Shown here: in pieces, positions 17,618 to 28,361 of the stretch
Layout of the letters: every line of letters begins with the position of its first letter
Position numbering within the stretch: the stretch's first letter is position 1
Origin: Microbacterium oleivorans
Lineage (GTDB): Bacteria > Actinomycetota > Actinomycetes > Actinomycetales > Microbacteriaceae
Reading direction: 5' to 3'
Assembly (NCBI RefSeq): GCF_013389665.1
Contig: NZ_CP058316.1
Span: forward strand, 3,162,001-3,226,000
DNA length: 64,000 nucleotides
Program-made: the position numbers and the translations under genes
The notes under the pieces: model-generated
The model's input: only the letters and a program-made list of their open reading frames with translations
What the model was told of the DNA's origin: nothing
The model's database searches: none

Positions 17618-18745
17618 ATGTCCTCCAGCCTACCGATCGACCCGCCGACGGCCCGGAGCCTCACCGGTGTGCTGCCGCAGCTGATCGCCTCGGTCTCGGG
17701 CGCGCCCGACTGGTTCGGCCCCGCCCGCTCCGCGATCGTCATCGTCGCCGACGGACTCGGCCGCGGCAACCTCTCGATGCGCGGCGCGTACGCCCGCTTC
17801 CTCACCGAGCGGATGACCAAACGGGATGCCGTGCGCACCGTCTTCCCCGCGACGACGGCGGCCGCCCTGACGAGTCTGTTCACGGGGGTGCTGCCCGGGG
17901 AGCACGGCATCGTCGGATATCGCGTGCGGGTACCCGGCACCGAGCTGTTGCCCAATCAGCTCACCGGCTGGGAGACCGCCGGCCTCGACCCGCGGGCCTG
18001 GCAGCGGTCGACGCCGTTGTTCGAGCGCGAGGCCGCGTCCGGTCGTCGCTGCTTCGTGGTCAGCCGCGGGCAGTACGCGAGCACGGGGTTCACGACCGCC
18101 ACGGTGCGGGGTGCGGAGTTCGTCGCGGTGAGTGCGATAGCCGAGCGTCTGGACGTCGCCGAGGCGCTCGCCGCCGAGCACGACGGCGCCCTGGTCTACG
18201 TGTACATCCCCGAGCTCGACGTGATCGGTCACGCGCACGGCTGGGAGAGCGATCGATGGTCGTCCGAGCTGGAGTCCATCGATGCCGTGCTGCGGCGCTG
18301 GGATCGCCGGGTCGGGCCCGGGATCGGCGCCGTCCTGACGGCCGATCACGGGATGGTCGATGTCCCCGAGCACCGACACGTGCTCCTCGCGGAGAACGAC
18401 CCGCTGGTCGAGGAGGTGTCGTCGATCGCCGGTGAGCCGAGGATGCTGCACCTCTACGCCGAACCGGGCGCGGCCGAGCGCGTGGCCGAACGCTGGCGTT
18501 CGGCCGAATCACGCAGGTCGTGGGTCATGACGCGGACCGAGGCGGAGGCAGCGGGCCTGTTCGGCGTCGTGCATCCCGAGGTCGAGGCGCGCATCGGCGA
18601 CGTGCTCGTGGCCGCTCGGGCCGACATCGCCTACTACGACGATCGTCTCGTCGACAAGAAGGCCCAGCGGATGGTCGGCCAGCACGGCTCGCTGACCGAT
18701 CAGGAGCGGATCGTGCCGCTCGTTCGCCTGGGCGCGTTCGCCTGA
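17618..18745 (+). CDS. alkaline phosphatase family / nucleotide pyrophosphatase protein
   Basis: A 375-aa enzyme of the PF01663 phosphodiesterase/nucleotide pyrophosphatase type. Metal and nucleophile motifs in order: [12 protein letters not shown] (Asp), [17 protein letters not shown] (Thr nucleophile), [16 protein letters not shown] (Asp, His) and [10 protein letters not shown] (Asp-His). No signal peptide is visible, so it appears cytosolic. The substrate is unknown; a phosphodiester or pyrophosphate is likely. It diverges from parC (62-bp gap) and its stop lies 7 bp from the convergent sepH stop. ATG 17618 gives MSSSLPID. Confidence 0.85.
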   Translation: MSSSLPIDPPTARSLTGVLPQLIASVSGAPDWFGPARSAIVIVADGLGRGNLSMRGAYARFLTERMTKRDAVRTVFPATTAAALTSLFTGVLPGEHGIVGYRVRVPGTELLPNQLTGWETAGLDPRAWQRSTPLFEREAASGRRCFVVSRGQYASTGFTTATVRGAEFVAVSAIAERLDVAEALAAEHDGALVYVYIPELDVIGHAHGWESDRWSSELESIDAVLRRWDRRVGPGIGAVLTADHGMVDVPEHRHVLLAENDPLVEEVSSIAGEPRMLHLYAEPGAAERVAERWRSAESRRSWVMTRTEAEAAGLFGVVHPEVEARIGDVLVAARADIAYYDDRLVDKKAQRMVGQHGSLTDQERIVPLVRLGAFA

Positions 18746-18759
18746 GGCCCGCTCAGGCG
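18739..18759. terminator. hairpin spanning the two convergent stop codons
   Basis: CGCCTGAG (18739-18746) / CTCAGGCG (18752-18759) with a 5-nt loop. The stem contains the TGA of the phosphatase-fold gene and the stop of sepH, so one short element can close both genes. Confidence 0.5.
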
Positions 18760-19790
18760 TCTTCGCTGCGGGCGCCGAAGACGATCTCATCCCATGACGG
18801 CATCGAGCTGCGGGCGCCGCGACGACGCGTCTCCGGCGCGGGGTTCTCCCCGGCGGCGGAGGGGTCGTCGGTCTTCTCGGGCTCGACGGCAGGTGCCTGG
18901 TCGCCGGACTCGAGGGCGTCGAAGAGCGCGACCGGCGTGCGCTCGCGCGTCTCGCCCCGGTCGTCGGTGGGCATGGGCTCGCGCTGGCCGCGGCGCCGGC
19001 GGAGCGCTTCGAGGAGGTCCGCCGTCTCGGAGGAGGTCACCACGGGTTCGGGTGCGCGCTTGATGGCGGCATCCTGCGCGGCGGAGCCCTGTCCGCGAGG
19101 GGCCGATCCGGCGGATGTTGTCGCCTCGGGCTCGGCGGCGGAGTGCCGCGGCCCGAAAGCGCCGCTGTCGAAGCGCGACTCGTCCTTGGGCTGCGGCGTG
19201 TCGAGGGCCCGCAGCCGGGGGATGAGTCCCTCGGGGAGCGAGCCCTGACGGGAGAGCTGAGTGGCGTCGGAGTTGAGCGGCGAGAGGGAGGAGCGGCGCG
19301 GATCGAAGGACCACCGTGCGTCGTGCTCGACCTCCGCGACGGTGAACTCGAGCTTGACGACCCAGCCGTCGGGTTCGCGCCAACTGGTCCAGCGCTCGCC
19401 GGTCGCACCCGCTTCGCTGAGCTTCGTGCGCACCGCCGTGCCGAAGGTGGGCTGCGCGTCGGGCTCGAGCTCGCCGGCGATCAGCACCGGCACGGACAGC
19501 GCCTGTCCCACGACGTGCTCGCGCTCGGCGACGATCGGACGCTCGTAGCGCGCGACGTCCTCGATCCGGATGCCGAGCAGTGTCGCGACATCGGGTGCGC
19601 TCATGCCGGCGCGGATGTGCGCCTGGATCTCGCGGGGGCTGGGGCGCACGGCGCGCGGTTCGTCGGCGGGCCGTGCCGTGCGCAGTTGCGCACGCAGGGT
19701 GTCGTTCACCGGCAACGCGAAGCGCTCCCCGGACTCGGTGGCGAGGACGAGGATGCCCTCCTCGGTCCCGATGACCTTGAGCTGTTCCAT
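18753..19790 (-). CDS. sepH: septation protein SepH
   Basis: A 345-aa cell-division protein. SepH homologues bind FtsZ and promote filament assembly in Streptomyces and Mycobacterium. The N-terminal DUF3071 domain (~1-165) begins MEQLKVIGTEEGILVLA and contains a helix-turn-helix-like segment, MSAPDVATLLGIRIEDVARYE. The C-terminal half is low-complexity and acidic, ending RRRGARSSMPSWDEIVFGAR, the conserved SepH tail. The frame extends upstream, but ATG 19790 fits the family start and has GGGAGGG about 10 nt before it. Confidence 0.9.
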   Translation of the reverse strand: MEQLKVIGTEEGILVLATESGERFALPVNDTLRAQLRTARPADEPRAVRPSPREIQAHIRAGMSAPDVATLLGIRIEDVARYERPIVAEREHVVGQALSVPVLIAGELEPDAQPTFGTAVRTKLSEAGATGERWTSWREPDGWVVKLEFTVAEVEHDARWSFDPRRSSLSPLNSDATQLSRQGSLPEGLIPRLRALDTPQPKDESRFDSGAFGPRHSAAEPEATTSAGSAPRGQGSAAQDAAIKRAPEPVVTSSETADLLEALRRRRGQREPMPTDDRGETRERTPVALFDALESGDQAPAVEPEKTDDPSAAGENPAPETRRRGARSSMPSWDEIVFGARSEDA

Positions 19791-19910
19791 GCGCAGAACC
19801 CTCCCAGCGGATACGTGTGCCGTCATGGTGTCACAGCGTTCCGGCCTCGGCGGGAATATCCCGGGCGCGCCGCCGGTTTCGGGGGCTGGACCGGCGGAAA
19901 CGAGCGGATC

Positions 19911-19943
19911 GCGGAAGTGTCTTCCGCAACGTTTTGCGAAAAC
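19911..19943 (+). promoter_or_regulatory. paired inverted repeats upstream of the DUF4193 gene
   Basis: GCGGAAG-TGT-CTTCCGC (19911-19927) is followed 3 nt later by GTTTT-GCG-AAAAC (19931-19943), both perfect. TTGCGA inside the second repeat, 17 bp before CAAACT (19957-19962), could be a weak promoter, so the repeats may be operators. The gap between sepH and DUF4193 holds nothing else that I can identify. Confidence 0.35.
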
Positions 19944-20019
19944 TGCGCCCGTCATGCAAACTATCGCCGCCCCACTCGGCGCGGCAACCGGCAACACCTG
20001 GAAGTAGAGGCCTTTCGAC

Positions 20020-20313
20020 ATGGCTACGGATTACGACGCACCCCGCAAGACCGAGGACGACAGCGAGTCGATCGAGGCCCTGAAGGAGCGCGTCCCCGAC
20101 AAGTCCTCGGGGTCGATCGACAGCGAGGACGCCGACAACCCCTCGGGTTTCGAGCTGCCCGGCGCCGACCTTTCGGACCTCGAGCTCGACGTCGTCGTCC
20201 TGCCCCCGCAGGAGGACGAGTTCACCTGCATGGAGTGCTTCCTCGTGAAGCACCGCACCCAGCTCGATCACGAGTCGTCGGTCGGTGCGATCTGCACCGA
20301 GTGCGCCGCCTGA
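20020..20313 (+). CDS. DUF4193 domain-containing protein
   Basis: A 97-aa acidic protein (Rv2699c type), function unknown. The first two thirds are highly charged. The C-terminus holds a zinc-ribbon-like pair of knuckles, TCMECFLVKHR and AICTECAA (CxxC ... CxxC). The family sits next to dut and DUF3093 throughout actinobacteria, as here. RNA polymerase- or zinc-related roles would be guesses. ATG 20020 follows an AGAGG-like site about 8 nt upstream. Confidence 0.9.
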   Translation: MATDYDAPRKTEDDSESIEALKERVPDKSSGSIDSEDADNPSGFELPGADLSDLELDVVVLPPQEDEFTCMECFLVKHRTQLDHESSVGAICTECAA

Positions 20314-20327
20314 TCATCTCGGAGCTT

Positions 20328-20359
20328 CCGGCCCTCGACGCCTCGGCGTCGGGGGCCGG
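20328..20359. terminator. terminator after the DUF4193 gene
   Basis: CCGGCCCTCGACGCC (20328-20342) pairs with 20345-20359 over 15 positions with one T-G wobble, followed by TTCTGTG. It lies between convergent DUF4193 and DUF3093. Confidence 0.65.
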
Positions 20360-20406
20360 TTCTGTGTCCGCCGGTCCGAAGCGGCGGCTGGCCCCGGGGT
20401 GCGGTG

Positions 20407-20919
20407 TCAGGCCGGCGGCCGAGGCGACACCCGGGTGGCCGCCCCGCCGTCGCTCCGGGCCTGCTCGATGACGGCCGCCACTCGTGCGGGCGTGCGGGTG
20501 GAGAAGACCCAGTGGCTGACGGGGTCGTCGGGGTCGACGAGCTCCACGCGCGCCACACCGTCGATCCCGCCGCGCAGCAGGTGCCACGACGAGGGCGACA
20601 GGCCCGGGCCTCGCGCCTGGCGTGCGTCGTCCCCGACGAAGATCTCGACCGCGCCGAGGTACCGCACCTCGACGCGCGCCCTCCCCACACGCAGCCAACC
20701 GTCCGACACTTCGACGACGGGCGACAGCGCCAAGAGTCCCGCCACCACCAGCGCGCCCACGACGATGCCCGCGACCAGCCCGATCACGGTGTCGAGGGGT
20801 GCCAGGACGAGGGCGACCATGGGGCCGCACACCGCGGCGCTGACGAGCACCCACAGCGAGGGGCTCAACCGCTCGCGGTAGGTCGCGCTGGGCAGGGTGG
20901 CGGGGGCGGAACTGTGCAT
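20407..20919 (-). CDS. DUF3093 domain-containing membrane protein
   Basis: A 170-aa protein of the Rv2698 type, function unknown. Two membrane helices lie at about residues 20-65 (LWVLVSAAVCGPMVALVLA and LVAGIVVGALVVAGLLAL). A soluble domain follows with VSDGWLRVGRARVEVRYLG and HWVFSTRTPARVAAVIE. The open frame continues upstream, but ATG 20919 (MHSSAPATL ... YRERLSPSLW) fits the family. This start is only 12 bp from the preferred divergent dut start. No leaderless -10 is visible on this strand, so its promoter must lie inside dut or the true start is slightly downstream. Confidence 0.85.
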   Translation of the reverse strand: MHSSAPATLPSATYRERLSPSLWVLVSAAVCGPMVALVLAPLDTVIGLVAGIVVGALVVAGLLALSPVVEVSDGWLRVGRARVEVRYLGAVEIFVGDDARQARGPGLSPSSWHLLRGGIDGVARVELVDPDDPVSHWVFSTRTPARVAAVIEQARSDGGAATRVSPRPPA

Positions 20920-20925
20920 TAGCCT
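20920..20925 (+). promoter_or_regulatory. -10 hexamer TAGCCT of leaderless dut promoter
   Basis: TAGCCT ends 7 nt before GTG 20932 and only 4 nt before GTG 20929. It also directly abuts the first base of the divergent DUF3093 start codon. Confidence 0.5.
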
Positions 20926-20931
20926 CGTGTG

Positions 20932-21384
20932 GTGACCGAATCCGTGGACGTCCCCATTATCGCCGTCGACGTTCCCGCTTACGCACACCCGGGCGATGCC
21001 GGAGCCGATCTCGTGTCGACCGAGGCCCTGCGCCTCGAGCCCGGGCAGCGGGCTCTCGTGTCGACGGGCGTGCGCATCGCACTCCCGGAGGGGTTCGCGG
21101 CGTTCGTCGTGCCGCGCAGCGGCCTGGCGGCGAAGCACGGCATCACCGTCGTGAACGCGCCCGGAACCGTCGATGCGGGCTACCGGGGCGAGATCAAGGT
21201 CACCCTCTTGAACACCGACACCGCCGACGCCTACGAGATCGTCCCCGGCGACCGGATCGCGCAGCTGATCGTCATGCCCGTCGCCCGCGCACGGTTCATC
21301 CCCGTCGAGACGCTGCCGGACAGTGTCCGAGGCGAGGGCGGTTTCGGGTCCACCGGTTACCAGCAGACAGGAGTCCCCGCATGA
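20932..21384 (+). CDS. dut: dUTP diphosphatase
   Basis: A 150-aa trimeric dUTPase that hydrolyses dUTP to dUMP and PPi, keeping uracil out of DNA and feeding dTMP synthesis. The five motifs are visible: AHPGDAGADLVS (I), PRSGLAAKHG (II), VNAPGTVDAGYRGEIKV (III), PGDRIAQLIVMP (IV), and the C-terminal GEGGFGSTGYQ (V). Two in-frame GTG codons compete (20929, 20932); the second is chosen because the -10 hexamer ends 7 nt before it. The stop overlaps the DUF3710 start (ATGA), giving a dut-DUF3710-DUF3159 unit. Confidence 0.96.
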   Translation: MTESVDVPIIAVDVPAYAHPGDAGADLVSTEALRLEPGQRALVSTGVRIALPEGFAAFVVPRSGLAAKHGITVVNAPGTVDAGYRGEIKVTLLNTDTADAYEIVPGDRIAQLIVMPVARARFIPVETLPDSVRGEGGFGSTGYQQTGVPA

Positions 21385-21959
21385 GCGACGACGCGAAGAC
21401 AGCTCCCGCCGACCGCGCGACGGGCGGTCCGTTCGACGAGTCCGAGGCGAACCCGGTCCGTCCCTACATCGATCTCGGCGGCATCAAGGTGCTGCCACGT
21501 GAAGGCTTGAACCTCCGCCTGGAGGTCGAGGAGCAGACCAAGCGCATCGTCGCCGTCGGCCTCGACTACGCCGGTTCGACACTGCAGGTGCAGCCCTTCG
21601 CGGCGCCTCGGTCCACCGGGCTGTGGGAGGAGACCCGCGAGCAGATCCGTCAGCAGGTGCGCCAGCAGGGCGGCCGTGTCGAGGAGCGCGAGGGCCCGCT
21701 GGGGCCCGAACTGCTGGCCGAGGTGCCGGTCGTCGCCGGGGCCGACGGGAGCGGCAAGCGTCTGGCGCGCTTCGTCGGCGTCGACGGTCCACGCTGGTTC
21801 CTGCGCGGCGTCATCGGCGGCGCGGCCACCGGTGACATCGAGGCAGCGGCGCAGGTCGAGGACCTGTTCCGCTCGCTCGTGGTGGTGCGCGGCGGGTCGC
21901 CGATGCCGCCCCGCGATCTCATCCCGCTGAAGATGCCGGCCACCCCCGGCTCGGCGTGA
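21381..21959 (+). CDS. DUF3710 domain-containing protein
   Basis: A 192-aa soluble protein of the Rv2696c type, function unknown. It contains RPYIDLGGIKVLPREGLNL, VGLDYAGSTLQVQPFAAP, REQIRQQVRQQGG, and RFVGVDGPRWFLRGVIGG near the end, the usual family blocks. Translation is coupled to dut (ATGA) and to the next gene (GTGA). In Mycobacterium an OB-fold gene follows DUF3710; here DUF3159 follows directly. Confidence 0.9.
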   Translation: MSDDAKTAPADRATGGPFDESEANPVRPYIDLGGIKVLPREGLNLRLEVEEQTKRIVAVGLDYAGSTLQVQPFAAPRSTGLWEETREQIRQQVRQQGGRVEEREGPLGPELLAEVPVVAGADGSGKRLARFVGVDGPRWFLRGVIGGAATGDIEAAAQVEDLFRSLVVVRGGSPMPPRDLIPLKMPATPGSA

Positions 21960-22723
21960 CCGGGGATCCGCAGCCGGCGTCGTCGTCCGACGACCGGTCG
22001 CCCGAGCTCACTCCGCCGGAGCCCGCGTCCGCGTCCGGTGCGCTGGGCGCGGCGCTGGGCGAAGCAGCGCGGAAAGCGGGATTCGACCCGTCGACCGAGG
22101 CCTCCACCGGCGGGGTCGTCTGGCGGGCGATGGGCGGATTCCGCGGAGTGCTCGAAGCAGTGCTTCCCGGCCTCGTCTTCATCGTCGTGTTCACGCTGAC
22201 CACCGACCCCGAGACGCGCGAAGCCGACCTGTGGCTCTCGCTCGGTCTCTCCGTCGGCGTCGCAGCGATCTTCACGCTGGTCCGTCTGGTGCAGCGCGGG
22301 CCGGCCGGCGCCGCCTTCGGCGGCCTCGTGGCCACGGCCGTCGCGGCGGGCCTCGCCCTGTGGACCGGGCGCGGCCAGGACAACTTCATCCCCGGCCTCA
22401 TCACGAACGCCGCCTACGGCACCGCCTTCCTCGTCTCTGCGCTCATCGGCTGGTCGCTGATCGGGCTGGCCGCCGGCTTCCTCATGAACGAGGGCGTCGC
22501 CTGGCGCCGGGACAAGCGCAAGCGGCGGGTCTTCTTCTGGCTCGCGATCGCGTGGGCCGCCCTGTTCTACGCTCGCCTCGCCGTGCAGCTCCCGCTGTAT
22601 TTCGCGGACGAGGTGGCCGCGCTGGGCACGCTCAAGCTCGTGATGGGCCTCCCGCTGTTCGCGCCGCTCGCCGCGGTGACGTGGCTCGCCGTACGCGCGC
22701 TCTATCCGCGCCGCGCCGAGTGA
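21956..22723 (+). CDS. DUF3159 domain-containing membrane protein
   Basis: A 255-aa polytopic membrane protein of the Rv2693c type, function unknown. After an acidic, disordered N-terminus (~1-60) there are about six membrane helices, including LPGLVFIVVFTLTT, LWLSLGLSVGVAAIFTLV, LVATAVAAGLALW and FFWLAIAWAALFYARLAVQ. GTG 21956 overlaps the DUF3710 stop. The trk (ceoBC) potassium genes that follow it in Mycobacterium are absent; acnA comes next after an AT-rich palindrome that begins 4 bp after the stop. Confidence 0.88.
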   Translation: MTGDPQPASSSDDRSPELTPPEPASASGALGAALGEAARKAGFDPSTEASTGGVVWRAMGGFRGVLEAVLPGLVFIVVFTLTTDPETREADLWLSLGLSVGVAAIFTLVRLVQRGPAGAAFGGLVATAVAAGLALWTGRGQDNFIPGLITNAAYGTAFLVSALIGWSLIGLAAGFLMNEGVAWRRDKRKRRVFFWLAIAWAALFYARLAVQLPLYFADEVAALGTLKLVMGLPLFAPLAAVTWLAVRALYPRRAE

Positions 22724-22726
22724 TAT

Positions 22727-22750
22727 ATTTATCTCGACGTCAAGATAAAT
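22727..22750 (+). promoter_or_regulatory. 24-bp palindromic operator upstream of acnA
   Basis: ATTTATCTCGAC (22727-22738) and GTCAAGATAAAT (22739-22750) form a 24-bp palindrome with one mismatched pair. The core resembles TATCTTGA..TCAAGATA sites of MarR/UrtR-type regulators; TamR of Streptomyces, of that type, is reported to control aconitase. It is the most AT-rich spot in this part of the window and lies 107 bp before the acnA start. Confidence 0.6.
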
Positions 22751-22856
22751 TTCCCCGATCCGACTAAGGGTCGCCTCACTGGATCGACGAGTGTGGCGAG
22801 GGGGATGATGGGACAGTGCGCGCGAGCGTGCGGCCCGCCGATGAAGGAGAGCAGAC

Positions 22857-25715
<2,859 letters not shown>

Positions 25716-25737
25716 GCGCGCACGGAGCGCAGGCTCC

Positions 25738-25774
25738 CAGGACAGGCCGGAGCATCCCGCTCCGGCCTGTCCTG
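25738..25774 (+). terminator. terminator after acnA
   Basis: Perfect 16-bp stem, CAGGACAGGCCGGAGC (25738-25753) with 25759-25774 and a 5-nt loop; no clear U-run follows. Confidence 0.78.
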
Positions 25775-25786
25775 TATCCGGCTGAT

Positions 25787-25792
25787 TAGACT
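25787..25792 (+). promoter_or_regulatory. -10 hexamer TAGACT of dxs
   Basis: TAGACT precedes a short leader (about 23 nt) carrying GGAGG at 25811-25815 before ATG 25822. Confidence 0.45.
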
Positions 25793-25821
25793 TACCGCCA
25801 TCCGACGGAAGGAGGGGCAGG

Positions 25822-27810
25822 ATGTCCTTGCTCTCCTCGATTTCGCATCCACGCGACCTCGACACGCTGTCGCTCTCTCAGCTCGAGGAGCTCGCGACCG
25901 AGATCCGGACCTTCCTCGTCGAGAACGTCGCCCGCAGCGGCGGTCACCTCGGCCCGAACCTCGGAGTGGTGGAACTCACACTCGCGATCCACCGCGTGTT
26001 CGACTCGCCGAACGACCCCATCGTCTTCGACACCGGGCACCAGTCGTATGTGCACAAGCTCCTCACGGGTCGCCAGGACTTCTCGGGTCTGCGCTCGCGC
26101 GGCGGGCTGGCAGGCTACCCGCAGCGACGGGAGAGCGAGCACGACGTCGTCGAGTCCTCGCACGCCTCGAGCTCTCTCAGCTGGGCAGACGGCATCTCGC
26201 GAGCCTTCGCGCACACGGGGCGCACCGATCGGCACGTGGTGGCCGTCGTCGGCGACGGTTCGCTGACGGGCGGCATGACGTGGGAGGCGCTCAACAACAT
26301 CTCGGACGACAACGATCGCAACCTCGTCATCGTCGTGAACGACAACGGACGCTCCTACGCCCCCACCATCGGCGGGATGGCACGCTTCCTCAACAAGGTG
26401 CGCACCGGTGACACCTACCGCACCCTCCACCAGGGCTCGGCGTCGCTGTTCGGACGTCTCGGTCCGGCCGCGCGCGCGGTGTACCGGGGGCTGCGAGGCG
26501 GCACCCACGGCTTCCTGTCGCGCTTCGTCAACAACGAGGCGCTGTACTCGAACCTCGACATCAAGTACCTCGGCCCGGTCGACGGACATGACCTCGAGGC
26601 CATGATCGAGACGTTGCGGCTCGCGAAGGCCTATGGCGCGCCGGTCATCGTCCATGCGATCACCGAGAAGGGCCGCGGGTACGAGCCCGCCCGCCTCGAC
26701 GAGGCGGACCAGTTCCACGCCGTGGGCAGGATCGACCCCGTCACCGGGCGGCCGGTCGGTTCGGGCGGTGCGACGAGCTGGACGGACGTGTTCGCGCAGG
26801 AGCTCGTCGCGGCGGGGGAGCAGCGCTCCGACGTCGTGGCGATCACGGCCGCCATGCTCCGTCCCACCGGGTTGCTGCCGTTCGCGCAGCGCTTTCCCGA
26901 CCGGGTTCTCGACGTCGGCATCGCCGAGCAGCACGCGGCGGCGGCCTCAGCCGGACTGGCTTTCGGCGGGCTCCATCCGGTCGTGGCCATCTACGCGACC
27001 TTCATGAACCGGGCCTTCGACCAGGTGCTGATGGATGTCGCCCTCCACCGCGCGGGGGTGACGTTCGTGCTCGACCGGGCCGGGGTCACCGGCCCCGACG
27101 GGCCGAGCCACCACGGGGTGTGGGACCTCGCGATGCTCCAGCTCGTGCCGAACATCCGCATCGCCGCACCGCGCGACGCCGCTCGGCTGCGGGAGGTCTT
27201 CCGTGAGGCACTCGCCGTCGAGGACGGCCCCACGGTCCTGCGGTATCCGAAGGGCTCCGTGGGGGCCGAGCTTCCGGCTCTCGAGCGGCTCGACGACGGA
27301 ACGGACGTGCTCGCCCGCGGTGAGGCGGACGACGTCCTCATCGTGGGTATCGGCTCGATGGCACGCCTCGGTCTCGATGTCGCCGAGCGGCTCCGCGCCC
27401 AGGGCATCGGCGCGACCGTGATCGACCCCCGCTGGGTGGTGCCCGTCGCGCGCTCGGTGGTAGATCTCGCCGCCGCGCATCGTCTCGTGATCACGATCGA
27501 GGACGGTATCCGCGTCGGGGGCGTCGGCACGCGGATCCGTCAGGTGCTCCGGGAGGCTGGTGTCGACACGGCCGTGGACGAGCTGGGTCTGCCCGACGAG
27601 TTCATCGATCACGCCGAACGCGACGAGATCCTCGAGGATGCCGGGCTGACCGCGGCCAAGATCGCTCACGACGTGGTCGCGCAGGTGCTCGGCAGGCGCA
27701 TCCCGGTCGCCCGACCGAGCGGGGACGATGAGGGTGCGTGGAGTGATGCCGCGGACGAGGACGAGCGTGCCGACGCCTCCGACGGCGAGCCTCAGCGCCG
27801 CGGTCGCTGA
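25822..27810 (+). CDS. dxs: 1-deoxy-D-xylulose-5-phosphate synthase
   Basis: A 662-aa TPP enzyme that condenses pyruvate and glyceraldehyde-3-phosphate, the first step of the MEP isoprenoid pathway. The TPP/Mg site is VVGDGSLTGGMTWEALNN. The transketolase-type catalytic region has RVLDVGIAEQHAAAASAGLA with the conserved Glu, and the C-terminal domain starts near 530. Length fits actinobacterial DXS, with a ~25-residue acidic extension. ATG 25822 has a GGAGG site. The tail overlaps the convergent membrane-protein gene by 19 bp. Confidence 0.95.
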   Translation: MSLLSSISHPRDLDTLSLSQLEELATEIRTFLVENVARSGGHLGPNLGVVELTLAIHRVFDSPNDPIVFDTGHQSYVHKLLTGRQDFSGLRSRGGLAGYPQRRESEHDVVESSHASSSLSWADGISRAFAHTGRTDRHVVAVVGDGSLTGGMTWEALNNISDDNDRNLVIVVNDNGRSYAPTIGGMARFLNKVRTGDTYRTLHQGSASLFGRLGPAARAVYRGLRGGTHGFLSRFVNNEALYSNLDIKYLGPVDGHDLEAMIETLRLAKAYGAPVIVHAITEKGRGYEPARLDEADQFHAVGRIDPVTGRPVGSGGATSWTDVFAQELVAAGEQRSDVVAITAAMLRPTGLLPFAQRFPDRVLDVGIAEQHAAAASAGLAFGGLHPVVAIYATFMNRAFDQVLMDVALHRAGVTFVLDRAGVTGPDGPSHHGVWDLAMLQLVPNIRIAAPRDAARLREVFREALAVEDGPTVLRYPKGSVGAELPALERLDDGTDVLARGEADDVLIVGIGSMARLGLDVAERLRAQGIGATVIDPRWVVPVARSVVDLAAAHRLVITIEDGIRVGGVGTRIRQVLREAGVDTAVDELGLPDEFIDHAERDEILEDAGLTAAKIAHDVVAQVLGRRIPVARPSGDDEGAWSDAADEDERADASDGEPQRRGR

Positions 27811-28361
27811 CGCGGGTCGATCACCCGAACGCGCTCGTCGATACCGTCTTCGACCGCGGCATCCGGGTCGCCTCGACGGTTCGGCGCCCCGGCGGGCCCG
27901 GCGTCGACCCGAGGGCACTGCTGAGCCGTCCTGAGCCACGCGCCCGCCACGCCGATGGCGCTGACGGGCGTGTTCACGAGCAGCAGCCCCAGCGCGAGCC
28001 AGGACGAGTTCGGGTCCCGGGTGATCGTCAGCACGAACAGCACCGTCGTGACACTTCCCACCAACGCGCCATATGAGGCGAACGCGGCCACATGCACGCC
28101 CGCCCGCGGAGAGGAGCGCAGTCGCCGGCCGAGCGCATAGGCGCCGGGTGCGCCGAGCGCGAGCGCGACCGCGGATGCGGGCAGGATGACGAAGATGGCG
28201 AACACCCCCGCGCCGCCCGTCACGACGCCCCAGGCCGCGACGAGCAGCAGCGTGGTCGCCAGCCACGCGCGGCCCACCCCGCCGAGGAACTCGGTCCGGG
28301 TGAAGGCATACGGTGCATCTGCCCTTCGCGGGGACGCGGGCGGCGCCCCCGTCTCGGTCAT
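27792..28361 (-). CDS. uncharacterised four-TM membrane protein
   Basis: A 189-aa protein with four predicted membrane helices at about residues 32-50, 53-75, 88-110 and 120-142 (for example LATTLLLVAAWGVVTGGAGVF and SYGALVGSVTTVLFVLTI), plus a charged C-terminal tail. I do not recognise a family. Its ATG overlaps the stop of the upstream TetR gene (ATGA), so the two are translationally coupled. The regulator may control this protein, which could be an export or envelope component, but nothing in the sequence shows a substrate. Confidence 0.7.
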   Translation of the reverse strand: MTETGAPPASPRRADAPYAFTRTEFLGGVGRAWLATTLLLVAAWGVVTGGAGVFAIFVILPASAVALALGAPGAYALGRRLRSSPRAGVHVAAFASYGALVGSVTTVLFVLTITRDPNSSWLALGLLLVNTPVSAIGVAGAWLRTAQQCPRVDAGPAGAPNRRGDPDAAVEDGIDERVRVIDPRQRPRR

